This document shows, piece by piece, positions 62,001 to 64,000 of a DNA stretch of 64,000 nt (positions are counted from its first letter, which is position 1; every line of letters begins with the position of its first letter). The notes beneath the pieces are model-generated. The model was not told the DNA's origin and searched no databases. It saw nothing but the letters and a program-made list of their open reading frames with translations. Location: the NCBI GenBank assembly GCA_013397935.1, contig VZRN01001796.1, positions 1,490,734 through 1,554,733 of the forward strand, read 5' to 3'. Source of the DNA: Dasyornis broadbenti (Eukaryota > Chordata > Aves > Passeriformes > Dasyornithidae). Both the position numbers and the translations under genes were made by a program.

Positions 62001-63249
62001 TTAAACTAAGGGAGAGTCCAGGGTATGATTTGAAGTTCTATAAGATAAACAGTTTTGATTTGCTCAGGGCAATTTATCAGCTATATCAGTCACAAAAACT
62101 TTTATGACAGTTAAGTCTATAGGAACCACCAAGATTAAGCTTGGAGTTTCCTGGCCTCGTGGACAGTTCCAGAAGTACAACTAGCAAAATATGAGAAAAA
62201 GTTAGAAAAGTTGTATTACAACCAGTTTGTTGGTCCCAACTTGAAATTCCCAAATCCTGTTACAAAGACTCAGAGAGAAGCCAGGTTTCAGAAAAAGAAA
62301 AGATTTGATGAAAAGAACAAGGATGTATTATTTTGTTCCTGCAGCCTTTGTGAATGACATTGATCTGTTCGGTTTTTTTCATGCAGTGAAAAAAAAGGAT
62401 GATTTATAAGCTCTGAGCACTTCCTTAACTACACACGCTATTTTTCTTCCCTTTATCACCTGAAAACAGCAGTAACTGATTGAAACTAAAAATGGGACTA
62501 CTTGTGAACAAGATTGTAATGTATCCAAGGCCACCAAAGGCCATGAAAATTATGCTGGACTAGGACTATGACAGTAAAGATTTTTAAAAAGTAATTAATG
62601 GGAAGAAATGCTATTACTGGGGAAAATGTTATTACGAGTTCAAAGCCCATTGGTGATGCTGATGTTTTCACTGCGAGGCTCAACCCCTTTTCACAACTCG
62701 GGATGGGTTTAGTTCTGTGGAAAATACAGCGTATTATAAACCACACCACACAGACACGCAAACACAGCACACAAAACACAAATAAACCCAAGTCCATCTT
62801 AAATGAGCTGCACTTAACAGGGAGGAAAAGACATACGTTGTTACTCATAGTCTAATAAAAGAAACTTAACTTAATAGTGCTATAATACTAGATTTACAGC
62901 TTGAGGAAAGGTCAAGCCAAAGTGTCTCCATGATCAGCCTCACACATTTTATTCCTGAGCTCGGGGGTTCGGTGGGGGTTCCTTTTACCTGATGAACAGG
63001 AAAGGAAACATATTTAAACAAAACGATGACAACTAACAGTGGGTAACGCTGGTGTGTTGTACTTGCTGCGCCATCCACGTAGGAGTGCGTCTGGGGCAAT
63101 AACTGGCCACTAATTCACAAAGTTCCCAGGCAAAAGGGAGATTTATGTAAACATCCTCACAACGTTAAATTGAGCAGTAACTTCTGAGTTTTGCGTAAAG
63201 CACAACGGCTGAGAGCAAATTCTGTTCAGTAATTCAAAAAACTTTTTCC
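56100..63249. other. AT-rich non-coding stretch upstream of the right CpG island
   Basis: No gene supported. Frames are short; the 105- and 116-codon examples (59384-59701 minus, 62498-62848 minus) show no domain. Contains a short (CA)6 run and AT-rich blocks near 57.0-57.2 and 60.3-60.7 kb. This would be the upstream region of any gene starting in the right CpG island. Confidence 0.55.
57779..57790. repeat. (CA)6 microsatellite
   Basis: Six perfect CA units. It is short. Confidence 0.85.
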
Positions 63250-63387
63250 CTCGCCTGTCTTTCGGCAGTCGCGCGTGGAAGCCGCGCACGGTTGTTGAGC
63301 GGAGCCCTCAGCGCTGCGGGACCCCCAGGAGCCGTCACGGCCCCGCGTCCTCCATTTCCTCCGCTGCGGCGGCGCCCACACCCTGCC

Positions 63388-63399
63388 AAGATGGCGGCG
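63388..63399 (+). promoter_or_regulatory. YY1-type site overlapping a candidate ATG
   Basis: CAAGATGGCGGC is a full-strength YY1 motif in plus orientation. It also contains the first ATG (63391) of the open frame running to the donor at 63931. YY1 sites often contain an ATG at or just after the transcription start, so this ATG may belong to the promoter motif and not be the true translation start. Confidence 0.65.
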
Positions 63400-63756
63400 A
63401 CGCCTGAGGGCCGGCTGAGGGCAAGATGCGGTCCCTGTCCGCTCCCCTCGGCCCCATCCCGACCCTCAGGGCCATCCCAGCCCCGAACCCGCACCGCGGG
63501 CTGTGCCGAGCGCGTCACCGGCGCCTGGAGGTGTCTGGGCAGGGCGGCGCGGGGAGCGGAACGGAAGCTGAGAGAGTCCCGGCTGGCGGAGGCTGCCGGA
63601 CACGGGAGGGCGGCGAGTCCCGGGCAAGTCCCGCTGGGGCATGCGGGGTTTTCCTCTGGAGGCCTTGGGCTGCCCGGCTCGGCGCGGGAATCTGGGCGGG
63701 ACAGAGGAGCGGGGCCGAACAGAGGACTGGGGCCGAGCGGGGCTCGTCGGTACAAC

Positions 63757-63931
63757 ATGGAGTCATCGCGCGGAGCCGGCCAGGCCGGGCCGGGCAGCGA
63801 CAAGCGGGGAGAGGCGGGCAAGGGCTCAGACGCTCCCGCCGGCCGCTCGGATGTGTGCGCGGCCGCACAACCGCCGCCGGGGCTCCGCTCTGCCTGGGTT
63901 CCACTGTGCGCGGCGCACGGAGAAGAGAGCG
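63757..63931 (+). CDS. Candidate first coding exon, unknown protein (partial)
   Basis: From ATG 63757 (context ACAACATGG, A at -3 and G at +4) the frame is open for 58 codons plus one base to a strong donor, GCG followed by GTGAGTCAC. It starts MESSRGAGQAGPGSDK, is rich in Gly, Ala, Ser and Arg, and looks like a disordered N-terminus. An in-frame upstream ATG at 63391 would add 122 codons, but it sits in a YY1 motif and the added part is of GC-driven composition. No domain or family is recognised. Frames stay open easily at this GC content, so the openness is weak evidence. The donor, the start context and the CpG-island position are the main support. The gene would continue beyond the window. 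Confidence 0.35.
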
Positions 63932-64000
63932 GTGAGTCACGGACGAACAGCGCTAGCGCCCCCGGCCAGTGCGCGGGAGGCGCATCCCGCCTACCCTCCG

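Larger units (their letters stand above)
63250..64000. promoter_or_regulatory. CpG-island promoter at the right edge
   Basis: GC-rich sequence with dense CpG from about 63260 to the end of the window and probably beyond. Elements seen are a YY1-type CAAGATGGCGGC (63388-63399), an ETS/GABP-type CGGAAG (63562-63567), a GC box GGGCGGG near 63695, and a strong donor (GCG then GTGAGT) at 63931/63932. There is no TATA box. The YY1 and ETS combination is typical of broadly expressed vertebrate genes. The donor is on the plus strand, so a gene running off to the right is the simplest reading; a divergent minus-strand partner is not excluded. Confidence 0.88.

Noticed and set aside
63234..63821. 195-codon minus-strand frame and other long frames in the right CpG island
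   Set aside because: Several frames are open on both strands at once, which is the signature of base composition. Pro/Ala/Gly/Arg-rich with no recognisable motif.
1..64000. CRISPR arrays, bacterial operons, telomeric arrays, tRNA/rRNA/snRNA genes, endogenous retroviruses
   Set aside because: Looked for and not found. Repeats are CR1, MIR-like, simple or short tandem only; no tRNA box pair, no TTAGGG array and no gag/pol/env-like frame was recognised.

Overview
The window looks like non-coding bird DNA, most likely from a passerine. The direct evidence is the repeat content. Five 5'-truncated CR1 LINE copies carry the avian CR1 3' end, with diverged (ATTCTATG)n-type termini and the usual text 'TTGGAAGGGACCTTAAA' in one orientation or the other. 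I see no Alu, L1 or B-type SINEs. Simple repeats are short, and GC-rich CpG islands sit in an otherwise CpG-poor, AT-rich background. One 25-N gap lies inside a poly-A run and reflects the assembly.

Layout: bases 1-2370 are AT-rich and featureless. Bases 2371-2629 hold a GC-rich minisatellite built on a 49-bp unit. A CpG island (about 2640-3560) follows, with YY1-type ATGGCGGC sites, an inverted CCAAT box, a GC box and candidate splice donors on both strands. A degenerate 24-25 bp tandem array lies just beyond it. From about 3.8 to 32 kb the DNA is non-coding, with poly-A/T tracts, microsatellites, one or two MIR-like ancient SINE remnants, a perfect 14-bp octamer-type palindrome and a small CpG-rich patch near 12.8 kb. 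Between 32.4 and 56.1 kb lie the five CR1 copies, a CpG-dense patch with AP-1/MARE-like sites (40.6-41.1 kb), and a decayed reverse-transcriptase-like reading frame near 46.7 kb that resembles an ancient L2/Rex/CR1-group LINE. From 56.1 to 63.2 kb the DNA is AT-rich and quiet. The window ends in a second CpG island (about 63.25-64.0 kb, running off the edge). It has a YY1 site, an ETS site and a frame open from ATG codons at 63391 and 63757 to a strong GTGAGT donor, a plausible first exon of a gene running off to the right.

Interpretation: two housekeeping-type promoters sit about 60 kb apart, separated by intergenic or intronic DNA. I recognise no protein-coding gene by its product. The long frames in the CpG islands are mostly by-products of high GC, and those in the interior have no recognisable domain. 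I see no sign of a novel system. The most interesting items are the ancient LINE-like frame, the isolated CpG/AP-1 patch, the octamer palindrome, the promoter-side minisatellite and the inverted CR1 pair.
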